Part shown: positions 8,987 to 18,152 of the stretch, in pieces
Position numbering within the stretch: the stretch's first letter is position 1
How the letters are laid out: the number at the start of each line of letters is the position of its first letter
Program-made: the position numbers and the translations under genes
The notes under the pieces: generated by a model
Told to the model about the DNA's origin: nothing
The model's input: the letters and a program-made list of their open reading frames with translations, nothing else
The model's database searches: none
Assembly (NCBI RefSeq): GCF_005771525.1
Contig: NZ_VAVZ01000001.1
Coordinates: 380-57,221 of the forward strand
Source: Nesterenkonia salmonea
GTDB taxonomy: Bacteria > Actinomycetota > Actinomycetes > Actinomycetales > Micrococcaceae
Reading direction: 5' to 3'
DNA length: 56,842 nucleotides

Positions 8987-9951
8987 TGCCGACATCTCAC
9001 CGAATGGGCATGGCTTTAGCGCTCACTGGGCTCACAGTCCTGAGTGGATGCTTCGGCGCTGAGGATTCCGCACAAAGCACTCCGGATTCCACCCAAACCC
9101 CTGCGCCGCCCCAGGAAACAGCCAGCAGTGCGACCGATGCTGACGCCGCTGTGGCCAGTGAAGAAGCCGACCATACCGAACCTACTGATGAGCCACCCAC
9201 CATCAGGGACGTCGACTTCGCAGAGCTGGAGTGGACGGAATGGGTCAACGAAGTCATTCTGACACCGTCTGAGGGAGCCGAGGGCTACCAATTTGAGGTT
9301 GGTGAGGAGGTTCACTACGCGGACGTCAATGGCGATGGTCACGACGACGCGATGGTCTCCCTGGGCCAGACCGACGAGCGCTGGGTGGAGGAGATCTGGT
9401 ACATCTGGGCCTGGGACCCAGACGCAGAAGTCGCTTATCAAGCGGGAGGACCCGTCGCCAGAGGCGCGAGCTGCGGAGACTATGTGGAGTCTGTAGCGGC
9501 CGGCGAGGATCACTTCATTATCGAAGAGCACCTCTGGCCGCAGAACGCCGACCACGACTGTGCAAGCACCCCGTCGATCCATGTCACACGGCATGTGGTG
9601 GTCGAAGACGACTGGCCGGTGATGGTCAGTCCAGTTCGGGCGCACGGCGGGATGTGTCCCCAGATCCTCGGCACTGATGACCTGTGGCCGGTCGAAGACT
9701 TTGAGTTCCGGACCTCACCGGATGATGCTGCAACTTTGGTGGGGGAACCTGAGCCCGCAGGCTTCTCGGAGGCCGATGTCTGGAGCAGACCATGGCTGTA
9801 CTACCCGAACTGGATGCTGGTCCATCTTGCCTACATGAACCCGGCTGACGGGCCGCCGGTGATTGAAGGGGACTACACCCCGTGTGGTTGGGTCTACCTC
9901 GAAGAAGATACCCGCCCCATTCCGCACGACCCCTATGTGCCCGAAGAGTAA
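8986..9951 (+). CDS. Acidic lipoprotein with Asp-rich calcium-loop motif
   Basis: A 321-residue putative lipoprotein with signal peptide and lipobox LSGC around residues 19-22, followed by a Ser/Thr/Pro/Glu-rich linker. The folded part contains YADVNGDGHDDAMVSL, a DxNxDGxxD loop like those of FG-GAP/VCBS repeats, with several Cys suited to extracytoplasmic disulfides. It overlaps the stop of the previous lipoprotein by one base (TGATG), so the two are translated together and probably work at the same cell-surface site. No enzymatic motif was recognised. Confidence 0.75.
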   Translation: MPTSHRMGMALALTGLTVLSGCFGAEDSAQSTPDSTQTPAPPQETASSATDADAAVASEEADHTEPTDEPPTIRDVDFAELEWTEWVNEVILTPSEGAEGYQFEVGEEVHYADVNGDGHDDAMVSLGQTDERWVEEIWYIWAWDPDAEVAYQAGGPVARGASCGDYVESVAAGEDHFIIEEHLWPQNADHDCASTPSIHVTRHVVVEDDWPVMVSPVRAHGGMCPQILGTDDLWPVEDFEFRTSPDDAATLVGEPEPAGFSEADVWSRPWLYYPNWMLVHLAYMNPADGPPVIEGDYTPCGWVYLEEDTRPIPHDPYVPEE

Positions 9952-10082
9952 GCCGTTGCCAAGACAGACATCAGCGAGCACCTCGACCCCTCCGTGTCAG
10001 AATCCCCTGTAAAGTGCTGACGAAATCAGCACACCACCGCACAGAGCGACTGGTGGTGGAAGCGTCAGTACCTTAACAGATA

Positions 10083-10630
10083 TTGGACAGATTCTGGATG
10101 ATCCAAGCCATTGCCTCAGTGCTTATCGTGGCAGTGTTGGTCGTATCGCTCTGGTTCAACCCCGGTCCGGAACATGCTGGCTTCACCATTGGGATAGTTT
10201 TGGTATCGGTTACTTCCGCGATCTTCCTTGGGAGCTTTCTGGCCAAAACGGCACCCCACGGTTGGTTTGTGATTTCGCACAGAACTGCCGGTCTTTTCCG
10301 TTTCGGGGCGCGTTGAGGTTCGGCCAGTTGCTCAGACGGCTGGGGTGGAATCGTGTCCTGCACGGTACATCCTCACCCGTTAGCTCTCCGTCCGATGTTG
10401 TCCATTTGGCTCCGAAACTGCGTGCCTCCGCTGCCGGTCACGCGGTGGGCGGTGTGCTGCATCTCGGGGCCGGGGTGGCAGCTCTGATAGTCGGCCAGGT
10501 GATGACTGCTGTGTGGATCCTAGTTGTGGCGGTGCCACTCCACACGTACCCGGTGATGCTGCAGCTGCTGCAGCTTCACCGCATGCAGCGGGTACTGATG
10601 GCCAGCCGAGCACGAGGGACAGAAGTCTGA
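10083..10630 (+). pseudogene. Small membrane protein broken by a frameshift, possibly CrtO-type acyltransferase
   Basis: Two overlapping frames join into one plausible protein of about 180 residues. The first (TTG 10083 or ATG 10098) has two membrane segments and runs GWFVISHRTAGLFRFG before stopping at 10316. The second, shifted, continues LRFGQLLRRLGWNRVL, has another membrane segment and ends HTYPVMLQLLQLHRMQRVL. Adding one G to the run GGGG (10305-10308) restores a single frame. The layout and the C-terminal YPVMLQ-R-RL pattern recall glycosyl-4,4'-diaponeurosporenoate acyltransferase (CrtO) proteins, but the match is only suggestive. A sequencing error in the homopolymer is as likely as true decay. 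Confidence 0.45.
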
Positions 10631-10649
10631 GCGCCCACTCACGGTGTCG

Positions 10650-12266
10650 CTAGCGGTCCAAGAACCCCTCGACATAGAGGTCATAGATCTCAGCTGCGAG
10701 CGAATCCTCGTCACCATCAGTAAGCGAGCAGACCGCAGTGATGAGCTGACCGGCGGTGTACTCACCGTCGGATGCGCCCATGAACCCTGCCGCGGCAGAA
10801 CTGATAGGGCGCGCTCGCCGCAGACCCGCACCCTGGCGGGCCATAATGACTTCCGGATGCTCGGCGCCGAACCGTTGGTACCGCTCCTCAGTGACTGTGT
10901 CCGGAACGGTGAGGGCAGCTTCAAGGACAGTGGCCAGCTCTTCCTGCGCACGGTGTGCGGTCTGAGCGATCACTGGACCTAATGGCTGCTGAATCTCCCC
11001 TGTGAGCTCCTCGAACCGCTGCCACCGACGGTGGGAGTCGGCACCCTGCAACCAGATGAACCCGAAACCGATCCTTCGCACACCCCGCGCGGCGAAGTCA
11101 GCGGCGTACTGCGCGTACCGGCGGCGGTATTCGGTGACCCCGCGCTCCTCAGAGGCGTCACGCAACCAGGTTTCGGCGTATTCCGGCGGGGACTGGGAGT
11201 CCCGCTGAATGAACCACCCGCTCAGGCCAGACTGTTCAACCCATGCCCTGGGCCGGGTGGACCAGGCGTCGTCGTCATGAGTGCTTTCCCAATTGCCGAG
11301 CAGTTGAGCTGTCCCTTGCGGGCTCAGGACCGCGGGGAGACCAGCGATGAGCTCCTGGATCAGCGCATCGCCTTCGCGCCCGCCATCGCGGTACATATAC
11401 CGGTCGGATTCAGTCTCCTCGGGCTGACGCGGGGTGATCACAAACGGCGGATTGGAGACCACTAACTCGAACCGCCGTCCGGCCACGGGCTCCAGCAGCG
11501 ACCCGTGCAGAAGCTCCACTCGATCCTCCAACCGGGCTGGATCCAGATCCAGCACAGGCGCATTGAGCCGCAGGTTGAAGCGAGCAAATTCCAGTGCGCG
11601 CTCGGAGAGATCCGTTCCCACCACATGTTCGGCATGGTCCAGTAGGTGCAGCAGCTGGATCCCGCAACCGGTGCCGATATCCAACGCCGTTGTCACCTGG
11701 CGGCGATGGGTGACCCCTGCCAAAGTCAGACTCGCCTGCCCGATGCCCAGCACGTGATCGTGCGGAAGCGCGCCCTGCAGCTGGTGGGAGCTGAGGTCGC
11801 TGCTGACCCACATATCCTGCATGCCGGCAGACGTCTCCACCTGGTATGGCTGCAGCTCACTGCGCGGCATCACCGCCCCGGTTGGCGTCACCTGGATGAG
11901 CTTCAGGCGCTCCAACCCGTGCACGCCCGTGCGGGGTAGCGCGGCCTCGACCTGATCGGCGGTGACAGGGCTGGCGACCAACCACAGGGCAGTGAGAACG
12001 GCCCGCTTCCACTGTGCCGATTGCTGCCGGGTGCCCTGGACGCGGCTGTCCTCAGCGCCGAGGAGGTCCGCGATACGCAGCTGACCAGGAACGACCTGCT
12101 CGCGGTGGAGCGCGGCCACCACATCTGCCCCCAAGAGCTCCACCAGGCCGTCATTGGTGAATCCGGCCTCCGTGAAGTCTGCACGCAGCGCTGCAATCAG
12201 AGGAAGTTCCTGGGATGCCGGCGGGGCAGGGCTCGGAGTCGCGGGGGCACTATGGGGGTGGGGCAT
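10650..12266 (-). CDS. Class I SAM-dependent methyltransferase with NPPF motif
   Basis: Three parts: an N-terminal domain of about 160 residues (DUF7059-like in related proteins), a Rossmann methyltransferase core and a C-terminal extension (DUF7782-like). SAM motif I is ALDIGTGCGIQLLHLL, motif II is VVGTDLSERAL, and the catalytic-type NPPF follows VVSN, as in HemK/RsmC-like N-methyltransferases that modify rRNA, protein or DNA. The substrate is unknown. The start is uncertain: the frame is open to a GTG at 12326, and I place it at ATG 12266 before a Pro/Ala-rich leader; neither has a convincing ribosome site. Confidence 0.82.
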   Translation of the reverse strand: MPHPHSAPATPSPAPPASQELPLIAALRADFTEAGFTNDGLVELLGADVVAALHREQVVPGQLRIADLLGAEDSRVQGTRQQSAQWKRAVLTALWLVASPVTADQVEAALPRTGVHGLERLKLIQVTPTGAVMPRSELQPYQVETSAGMQDMWVSSDLSSHQLQGALPHDHVLGIGQASLTLAGVTHRRQVTTALDIGTGCGIQLLHLLDHAEHVVGTDLSERALEFARFNLRLNAPVLDLDPARLEDRVELLHGSLLEPVAGRRFELVVSNPPFVITPRQPEETESDRYMYRDGGREGDALIQELIAGLPAVLSPQGTAQLLGNWESTHDDDAWSTRPRAWVEQSGLSGWFIQRDSQSPPEYAETWLRDASEERGVTEYRRRYAQYAADFAARGVRRIGFGFIWLQGADSHRRWQRFEELTGEIQQPLGPVIAQTAHRAQEELATVLEAALTVPDTVTEERYQRFGAEHPEVIMARQGAGLRRARPISSAAAGFMGASDGEYTAGQLITAVCSLTDGDEDSLAAEIYDLYVEGFLDR

Positions 12267-12338
12267 AGGGCTCAGCTTATGCGGCGCGGGCTGTGGCGGG
12301 GCGCTCGAGAGCCCGCCTGCGCCCACTCCGGTGCGATG

Positions 12339-12398
12339 TCAGGGCTTTGTTGGGAGTTCCGGGTCCTACAGGATGCTGAACTCCCAACAACCGCCTGA
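12339..12398. repeat. Palindromic intergenic repeat, copy 1
   Basis: A perfect 11-bp inverted repeat TGTTGGGAGTT (12348-12358) / AACTCCCAACA (12379-12389) with a 20-base loop, flanked by TCAGG (12339-12343) and CCTGA (12394-12398). Its reverse complement aligns without gaps over 60 bases to 54041-54100 (44 identities by my count), including an identical core CAGCATCCTGT. It lies between the methyltransferase and trhO genes, both leftward, so it would also be transcribed as a hairpin downstream of trhO. Confidence 0.65.
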
Positions 12399-12476
12399 AA
12401 AGCGCGGACAGACGCGCCGCGGGGCGTTGGGCGGAGGCACCGTCGGGGCTCAGGCGGGCAGAGGCAGCGCGGGGTA

Positions 12477-13439
12477 TCAGGCTGAAGTGAGGCGGCGCCT
12501 TTGTTTCCCCAGGTTTCCCTGGTTGGGGTGTCCGGGTTCCGCAGCCACCCGGGCGGTGCACACCTCACACCGGGTGGTGGCGGGGATGTGGCTACAGTCG
12601 GCGCAGTAGAGCTGCAGGTTTGAGCACCCGCGGTCTGCGCAGTTGAAGAAGCGCGAGGTCGCCGCTGAGCAGTTCACGCATTCGCCGAGGGTTTTGGCGT
12701 CCTCACTGAATCGGGTGTTCATGCGGCCGTCGAAGACGTAGAGCTCACCCTCCCAGTAGCCGGCGTCCTGGTAGGTCTCCCCGTAGCGGACGATCCCGCC
12801 GTCGATCTGGTAGACCTCCTCAAAGCCCCGGTCCTTCATGAGGGCGGAGAGCACCTCACAACGGATACCGCCGGTGCAGTAGGTGACCACCGGCTGGTCT
12901 TTGAGGTGGTCGTACTTACCGGAGTCCAGCTCTGTAATGAAGTCTCGGGTGGACTCAGTGTCGGGAACAACCGCGTTCTTGAATCGGCCGATCTGCGCCT
13001 CCATGGCGTTGCGTCCGTCGAAGAACGTCACCTCCACGCCTTCACGCTGCTTGGCCTCCACGAGTTCGTGGACCTGCTGGGGCTTCAGATGCTCACCGCC
13101 GCCGATGATCCCGTCCGCATTGACCTTGACCTGTTCAGGCACACCAAAGGCCACCAGCTCCGGGCGGACCTTCACACTCAGGCGCGGGAACTGATCTGCC
13201 GTGCCCTCGGACCATTTGAACTCGGTGCCGCGGAAGGGGCTGTAGCTGCGGGTCTGCTTGGCGTAGGACTTCACTGCGCTGAGCTCGCCGCCCACCGTGC
13301 CGTTGATGCCGTGTTCGGAGATGATGATGCGCCCCTTAAGCCCCAGCTCACGGCAAAGGGTCTGCTGCCAGAGCTTGACGGCCTCAGGGTCTTTGATGGG
13401 GGCAAACTTGTAGTACAAAACGATGCGGGACTCAGTCAC
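12477..13439 (-). CDS. trhO: Rhodanese-domain tRNA uridine 34 hydroxylase
   Basis: TrhO (YceA family) makes 5-hydroxyuridine at the wobble position of certain tRNAs without needing oxygen-dependent enzymes. The sequence shows the N-terminal UPF0176-like domain ([28 protein letters not shown]), the rhodanese loop with the active cysteine ([11 protein letters not shown]) near residue 190, and a C-terminal cluster of paired cysteines (CVNC, CADRGC, CADC, CEVC) that may bind zinc. I start at GTG 13439, where similarity begins; TACCCT seven bases upstream could be a -10 element for leaderless transcription, since no ribosome site is present. Length 320 residues. Confidence 0.9.
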   Translation of the reverse strand: MTESRIVLYYKFAPIKDPEAVKLWQQTLCRELGLKGRIIISEHGINGTVGGELSAVKSYAKQTRSYSPFRGTEFKWSEGTADQFPRLSVKVRPELVAFGVPEQVKVNADGIIGGGEHLKPQQVHELVEAKQREGVEVTFFDGRNAMEAQIGRFKNAVVPDTESTRDFITELDSGKYDHLKDQPVVTYCTGGIRCEVLSALMKDRGFEEVYQIDGGIVRYGETYQDAGYWEGELYVFDGRMNTRFSEDAKTLGECVNCSAATSRFFNCADRGCSNLQLYCADCSHIPATTRCEVCTARVAAEPGHPNQGNLGKQRRRLTSA

Positions 13440-13631
13440 GGTATTAAGGGTACGACGTCGCGGCTCACCGCATTTCACCGGAGCCTGAGTGGGCCTGCGC
13501 ACCAGATTGTTACGTTAGCCCCCTACCGGCACATGTGATCCTGCATATATGTTGGGTAGTGGACAGATATTGCCAGGGGGTCCAATCATTCAGCGTCAGC
13601 TAATGTAAGGAATCTCCCCGAAAGGCGCATC

Positions 13632-13701
13632 GCTCGGGTGACACGAGCAGGCATAGATGGTGACCCCGACCTGAGGACTATCTCCGGAGATTCTCTTCAG
13701 G
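13632..13701 (+). promoter_or_regulatory. Structured leader upstream of the GNAT gene
   Basis: Two hairpins lie in the 285-base gap before the acetyltransferase: GCTCG (13632-13636) / CGAGC (13644-13648), then CCTGAGGA (13670-13677) paired with TCTTCAGG (13694-13701, one G-U pair) enclosing the 12-base palindrome ATCTCCGGAGAT (13680-13691). The second hairpin ends 12 bases before the ribosome site GGAG. A possible -10 TAATGT lies near 13600. It may be a translational control element or attenuator; it matches no riboswitch consensus that I know. Confidence 0.35.
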
Positions 13702-13723
13702 CCGAGAACGAATGGAGCAAATA

Positions 13724-14431
13724 ATGACGTCCGAGCTGAGTGACTCGCTTGTCCAGACCTGGGTGACGGGATGGGCCCGCACCCATGGCTATGAAGTGCG
13801 ACATGAAGGCGCCGTGCATTCAGCCCGCCTGGGGCAAGATGCGGAGCAGTGGGAGTACGTGGTCTTCGATCCTGAGGAGACCGAACTGCGCAAAGTGGCC
13901 TCCGCAGTCAATAAGAGCCCCTCCAGGTTGCTCACAGTCATCGCAGAACCGAATTCAGACATCATGGGAGCCGAGGAGATCGACGGCCTGGAGCTCATCA
14001 GCGATGAGGAAAAGCTCATGGTGGTCGATATGGACACCCAGGATGTAGAGGATCCGATCACTCCTGAGTCCTACTCCACCAATCGCGAGGACTTCGACGG
14101 TTGGACCCTCTTCACGGTGAACCATGGGGAAGACGTTGCCGCCCGCGGTCGCATGGCGGTGGTCGACGACTACGTCATCCTGGACCGGATCTACACCTCC
14201 CCCGACTACCGGCGCCAGGGCTTGGGCACTTTTGTCACCCGCGCGCTGCTGGCAATTGCCCATGAGCACGACGTCTCTGAGGGCCTGCTGGTGGCCACCG
14301 GTGACGGCCAAGAGCTCTACGAGTACCTCGGGTGGACGCTGCTGGGCAATGTGCACGTCTTCGGGTCTCCGTCCGCCGAAGGCAAACCCCGTCCGTCCCA
14401 CTCACAGATTGACGACGACATCAACGAGTAG
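13724..14431 (+). CDS. GNAT-family N-acetyltransferase
   Basis: A 235-residue protein. The last third is a GNAT domain: acetyl-CoA pyrophosphate loop DYRRQGLGTFVTRALL (R-R-Q-G-L-G) and the typical YEYLGW strand near the end. The N-terminal 120 residues are not recognised. It probably transfers an acetyl group from acetyl-CoA to a small amine; the substrate is unknown. I prefer ATG 13724, with GGAG six bases upstream, over the in-frame ATG at 13712. A GC-rich hairpin follows the stop, and the gene appears to be monocistronic. Confidence 0.85.
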   Translation: MTSELSDSLVQTWVTGWARTHGYEVRHEGAVHSARLGQDAEQWEYVVFDPEETELRKVASAVNKSPSRLLTVIAEPNSDIMGAEEIDGLELISDEEKLMVVDMDTQDVEDPITPESYSTNREDFDGWTLFTVNHGEDVAARGRMAVVDDYVILDRIYTSPDYRRQGLGTFVTRALLAIAHEHDVSEGLLVATGDGQELYEYLGWTLLGNVHVFGSPSAEGKPRPSHSQIDDDINE

Positions 14432-14439
14432 GCCCGTCA

Positions 14440-14471
14440 GGCCGGCTGGGCACATTGTGGCGCAGCCGGCC
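14440..14471 (+). terminator. GC-rich hairpin terminator after the GNAT gene
   Basis: A perfect 9-bp stem GGCCGGCTG (14440-14448) / CAGCCGGCC (14463-14471) with a 14-base loop begins 9 bases after the stop codon. It has no T-run, as is common for actinobacterial terminators. Confidence 0.55.
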
Positions 14472-14652
14472 CCGTGGGGCAGGACGTTCTGACGGAACCT
14501 CCTGCCTGAACATAAATGGCCAAGGCGTGAACACTGCGCTAGAGTGGCATGTACTGCCACAGTTTTTTTGACACCGGCCGGATACGCGAGGCCTCGCCTC
14601 GGCCGCTCCTCCCCGTGGCAGCTTCATGTCCCACGACTGAAAGGAGCGGCGC

Positions 14653-15702
14653 ATGACCGCCCCCATTTCTCTTCAAGAACAGCTCGACGCCGGGCCCGTG
14701 ATCTGCGCCGAAGGGTTCCTCTTCGAGCTGGAACGCCGCGGCTACCTCACCGCTGGGGAGTTCGTCCCCGAGGTCGCCCTTGAACATCCCGAGGCGCTGC
14801 GCACCCTGCACGTCGACTTCCAGCGGGCTGGGTCCCACATTGTTGAGGCCTTCACGTACAACGGTCACAGGGAAAAGATGCGGGTCATCGGCAAAGAGGA
14901 CCTGCTCGAACCGCTGAACCGGGCAGCTTTGAAGATAGCCCGCGGCGTCGCCGATTCCCGTCCCGGTGACTTCATGGCTGGCAATATTTCCAATACCAAC
15001 ATCTGGGATCCCGCTGACGAGCAGAAACAGCGCGAAGTCCGCGCCATGTTCGATGAAATGGTCGGCTGGGCAGTGGAGGAAGGCGCCGATCTCATCATCG
15101 GGGAAACCTTCTACTACGCAGGGGAAGCTTTCGCGGCTTTGGAGGCCGCCAAGGCCTCTGGTCTCCCTGTGGTGCTGACACTGGCGCCTATGGCATTCGA
15201 AGAAATGGCCGACGGCGTAGGAGTGGTGGAGACCTGCCAGCGCCTGGAACAGGCTGGTGCTGATGTGGTGGGGCTCAACTGCTTCCGTGGGCCCGAGACC
15301 ATGATGCCCTGGCTGAAGGAAATCCGGGAAGTGGTCTCCTGCCATGTGGCGGCGCTGCCGATTCCCTACCGGACGACCACCCAGGAACCGACGTTTTTCA
15401 ACCTGTCGGATGTGCGCGCCTCAGTGCCTTCTCCACACGGTCGGACCTTCCCTACCGCCCTGGATCCGCTGATGATGAACCGCTATGAGGTCGGAGCCTT
15501 CGCCCGCGAGGCCTACGCTCTGGGGATCAACTACCTTGGGGTGTGCTGTGGAGCTTCCCCGATGCACATCAGGGAAGTCGCCGAGGCTGTAGGGCTGACG
15601 CCTCCGGCCAGCAGGTACTCCGAGAACATGAAGAATCACTTCATGTACGGCACACATGACCGGCTCCCGGAGAACATCTCCGCCCTGGGCTCCCGAGCCT
15701 GA
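14653..15702 (+). CDS. Homocysteine S-methyltransferase family protein (betaine-homocysteine methyltransferase-like)
   Basis: A 349-residue TIM-barrel enzyme of the homocysteine S-methyltransferase family, which transfers a methyl group from betaine, S-methylmethionine or another donor to homocysteine, giving methionine. The three zinc-binding cysteines are in place: VVGLNCFRG near residue 215, and the pair in GVCCGASP near residue 300. Total length and the closing YSENMKNHFMYGTHDRLPE favour the BHMT-like branch. ATG with GGAG seven bases upstream. The helicase gene begins 18 bases after the stop, so the two may be cotranscribed. Betaine is a common osmolyte in salt-tolerant actinobacteria. 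Confidence 0.88.
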   Translation: MTAPISLQEQLDAGPVICAEGFLFELERRGYLTAGEFVPEVALEHPEALRTLHVDFQRAGSHIVEAFTYNGHREKMRVIGKEDLLEPLNRAALKIARGVADSRPGDFMAGNISNTNIWDPADEQKQREVRAMFDEMVGWAVEEGADLIIGETFYYAGEAFAALEAAKASGLPVVLTLAPMAFEEMADGVGVVETCQRLEQAGADVVGLNCFRGPETMMPWLKEIREVVSCHVAALPIPYRTTTQEPTFFNLSDVRASVPSPHGRTFPTALDPLMMNRYEVGAFAREAYALGINYLGVCCGASPMHIREVAEAVGLTPPASRYSENMKNHFMYGTHDRLPENISALGSRA

Positions 15703-15720
15703 GGAGTCTACTCTGGTGCG

Positions 15721-18114
15721 GTGACCCACGACGACGCCTCATTCGTGCTGCTCCGCGCAGCGAGGCTTCCGCTGCGCGTCGGTGAAGGCTCGCCGATCAA
15801 ACGGATTCGCACACTGCCTGCCCGTGAGGCGTTGACGGCCCCATGGCCTGAGTGGGTTCCTGCTGAGCTGCGAGCCGCTTACCGGCAGGTGGGTGTGCCG
15901 CAGCTGTATTCGCACCAGAGACAGGCCGTTGACGCTCTGCACGCCGGCCGCCATGTGATCGTGGCGACCGGCACCGCTTCCGGCAAATCATTGGCCACAC
16001 AGCTCCCAGGACTGGCGGCGATCCTGGGGGTACGGCCCCAGTCGCCGCTCGTGACCGCGCATCCGACCGGCGAGGCCACCATCCTCTACCTCTCCCCCAC
16101 CAAAGCCTTGGCGGCCGATCAGCTTGATGCCCTGCAGGAACTGGCCGAAACGGTCGGGAAGGTGGGGCCCTCCGGTGGTATCCGACCTGCCACGTATGAC
16201 GGCGACACGGATCCGGAGGAGCGCCGCTGGGTGCGCCAACACGCAAATGTGGTGTTGACCAACCCCGATATGCTCAACGCCGGAATCCTGCCGAACCACC
16301 GAGGCTGGGCCCGGTTCCTGTCACGGCTGCGCTATGTGATTATCGATGAAGCACATACCGCCCGTGGCATCTTCGGTTCGCATACTGCGCTGCTGCTGCG
16401 CCGCCTGCGCCGCGCAGCGCGTTCCTATGGAGCCGACCCGGTGTTCACAGGGGCCTCGGCCACCAGCGGTGATCCGGCGTCGTCGTTCTCTCGCCTGATC
16501 GGTGAGGAGAGCACACAGGTGCTTCCCGTCACCGCCGATGGTTCACCGCACGGCCCGGTGGATGTGTACCTGTGGGAGTCCAGCCCTTCAGATAACACCG
16601 GCGACAATGATGCCCCGCTGAAGCGCAGCCTGACGGTTGAGGCCGCCGATGTCCTCTCCTCACTCATGGTTGCAGGACACCGAACCCTGGCCTTCATCAA
16701 GTCCCGCCGCGGAGCGGAAACGATTGCGGCCATTGCCCGGGATCACCTGGTGGAAGTGGACCCGGCGCTGAAGGACCGGGTGGCGACGTACCGCTCGGGG
16801 TACCTGAAGGAGGAGCGGCGGGAGTTGGAGGAGAATCTGCGCTCCGGGACGCTGCTGGGGGTGGCATCGACCCCGGCACTGGAATTGGGTATCGATATTT
16901 CGGGGCTTGACGCGGTGGTGATCGCGGGATGGCCCGGGACCAGGGCGGGGTTCTTCCAGCAGTTGGGCCGCGCGGGCCGGACCGCGGACACCACCCAGCG
17001 CAGTGCGGCGTTTTTCATTGCTGGTGATGACCCATTGGATGCCTACCTTTTGGAGAACCCTGAGGCGATCTTTGACACCCCTGTCGAGGATGCTGTCACT
17101 GACCCGTACAACCCTCATGTGGCTGCTCCGCATCTGTTGGCTGCGGCGCAGGAGCTGCCGCTGACGCCCGACGACGTGGCCGAGACTGGGCTCTTCGGTG
17201 GATTGGGTTGGCTGGTGAGCTCGCTGACGGATCAGGGACATTTACGACGCCGCCCGCGCGGATGGTTTTTTGCCCATGACAACGTCTCTGCGGCCTCCTG
17301 GGTGAAGATTCGTTCTGATGGGGATGGCCCGTACACAATCGTCAACGCTGAGGACGGGACCGTGGTGGGCGAGATGGGGTCTGCCCAGGTTCAGCCCCAG
17401 GCGCATCCGCAGGCGGTGTACGTCCATCAGGGGCGCAGCTTCATTGTTGAAGAACTGGACGTTGAGCAGAACGCTGTGCTGGTCAATCCGGCGAATCCGC
17501 CGTTCTACACTCAAGCGAGGGAGACCACCTCCATCTCTGTGATGGAGGACCTGGAGGATGAGTACTGGGGAGCATTCCAGTTGCACTTCGGCACAGTGGA
17601 GGTCACCAGCACGGTGGTGGGGTTTCAGCGCAAGGCCCTGGGGAGCTCGGAGGTGCTTTCCGATGAGCCGCTGGATCTGCCTCCCTCGACGCTCCGCACC
17701 CAGGCGATGTGGATCACCGCACCGGAAACAGCACTCCAGCAGGCTGGGGTGATTGTGGAGAATATCCCCGGTGCGCTTCATGCTGCCGAGCACGCCATGA
17801 TCGGGCTGCTTCCGCTGCTGACCAGCTCGGATCGATGGGACATCGGGGGTGTGTCCACTGCCCTGCACCGGGACACGGAGCTGCCGTCAATTTTCGTCTA
17901 TGACGGACATCCTGGCGGTGCTGGATTCGCCGAGCGGGGTTTCCGGACTGCCCGGGAGTGGATTGGGGCAACCGCCGGCGCTATCGATGCTTGCAGTTGC
18001 GCCGATGGTTGCCCAAGCTGCGTGCAGTCACCCAAATGCGGCAACCGGAACTCTCCGCTCCATAAACAAGGGGCATTGAACCTTCTCCGGGCCGTTCTCC
18101 ACGCCGCTGACTAG
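15721..18114 (+). CDS. DEAH-box helicase of the helicase/secretion neighbourhood (MrfA-like, DUF1998 C-terminus)
   Basis: A 797-residue superfamily 2 helicase. Motif I is ATGTASGKS near residue 85, motif II is DEAH (VIIDEAHTARG) near residue 210, and the C-terminal helicase motif is QQLGRAGRT near residue 420. The end carries the DUF1998-type four-cysteine cluster (CSCADGCPSC, then PKCGN), as in B. subtilis MrfA, a DNA-repair helicase for mitomycin lesions. In actinobacteria this gene normally lies directly beside the Tad operon (TIGR03817 type); here about 4.7 kb of other genes separates them. GTG start, 18 bases after the methyltransferase stop. Confidence 0.9.
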   Translation: MTHDDASFVLLRAARLPLRVGEGSPIKRIRTLPAREALTAPWPEWVPAELRAAYRQVGVPQLYSHQRQAVDALHAGRHVIVATGTASGKSLATQLPGLAAILGVRPQSPLVTAHPTGEATILYLSPTKALAADQLDALQELAETVGKVGPSGGIRPATYDGDTDPEERRWVRQHANVVLTNPDMLNAGILPNHRGWARFLSRLRYVIIDEAHTARGIFGSHTALLLRRLRRAARSYGADPVFTGASATSGDPASSFSRLIGEESTQVLPVTADGSPHGPVDVYLWESSPSDNTGDNDAPLKRSLTVEAADVLSSLMVAGHRTLAFIKSRRGAETIAAIARDHLVEVDPALKDRVATYRSGYLKEERRELEENLRSGTLLGVASTPALELGIDISGLDAVVIAGWPGTRAGFFQQLGRAGRTADTTQRSAAFFIAGDDPLDAYLLENPEAIFDTPVEDAVTDPYNPHVAAPHLLAAAQELPLTPDDVAETGLFGGLGWLVSSLTDQGHLRRRPRGWFFAHDNVSAASWVKIRSDGDGPYTIVNAEDGTVVGEMGSAQVQPQAHPQAVYVHQGRSFIVEELDVEQNAVLVNPANPPFYTQARETTSISVMEDLEDEYWGAFQLHFGTVEVTSTVVGFQRKALGSSEVLSDEPLDLPPSTLRTQAMWITAPETALQQAGVIVENIPGALHAAEHAMIGLLPLLTSSDRWDIGGVSTALHRDTELPSIFVYDGHPGGAGFAERGFRTAREWIGATAGAIDACSCADGCPSCVQSPKCGNRNSPLHKQGALNLLRAVLHAAD

Positions 18115-18152
18115 ACCCAGCCCAGGGGCAATCAGGCACGCCTCGGCCGCCC

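Noticed and set aside
13661-13690. TPP-riboswitch-like ACCCCGACCTGA before the GNAT gene
   Set aside because: The rest of the thi-box (CTGAGA upstream, TAATGCCAGCG downstream) is missing.
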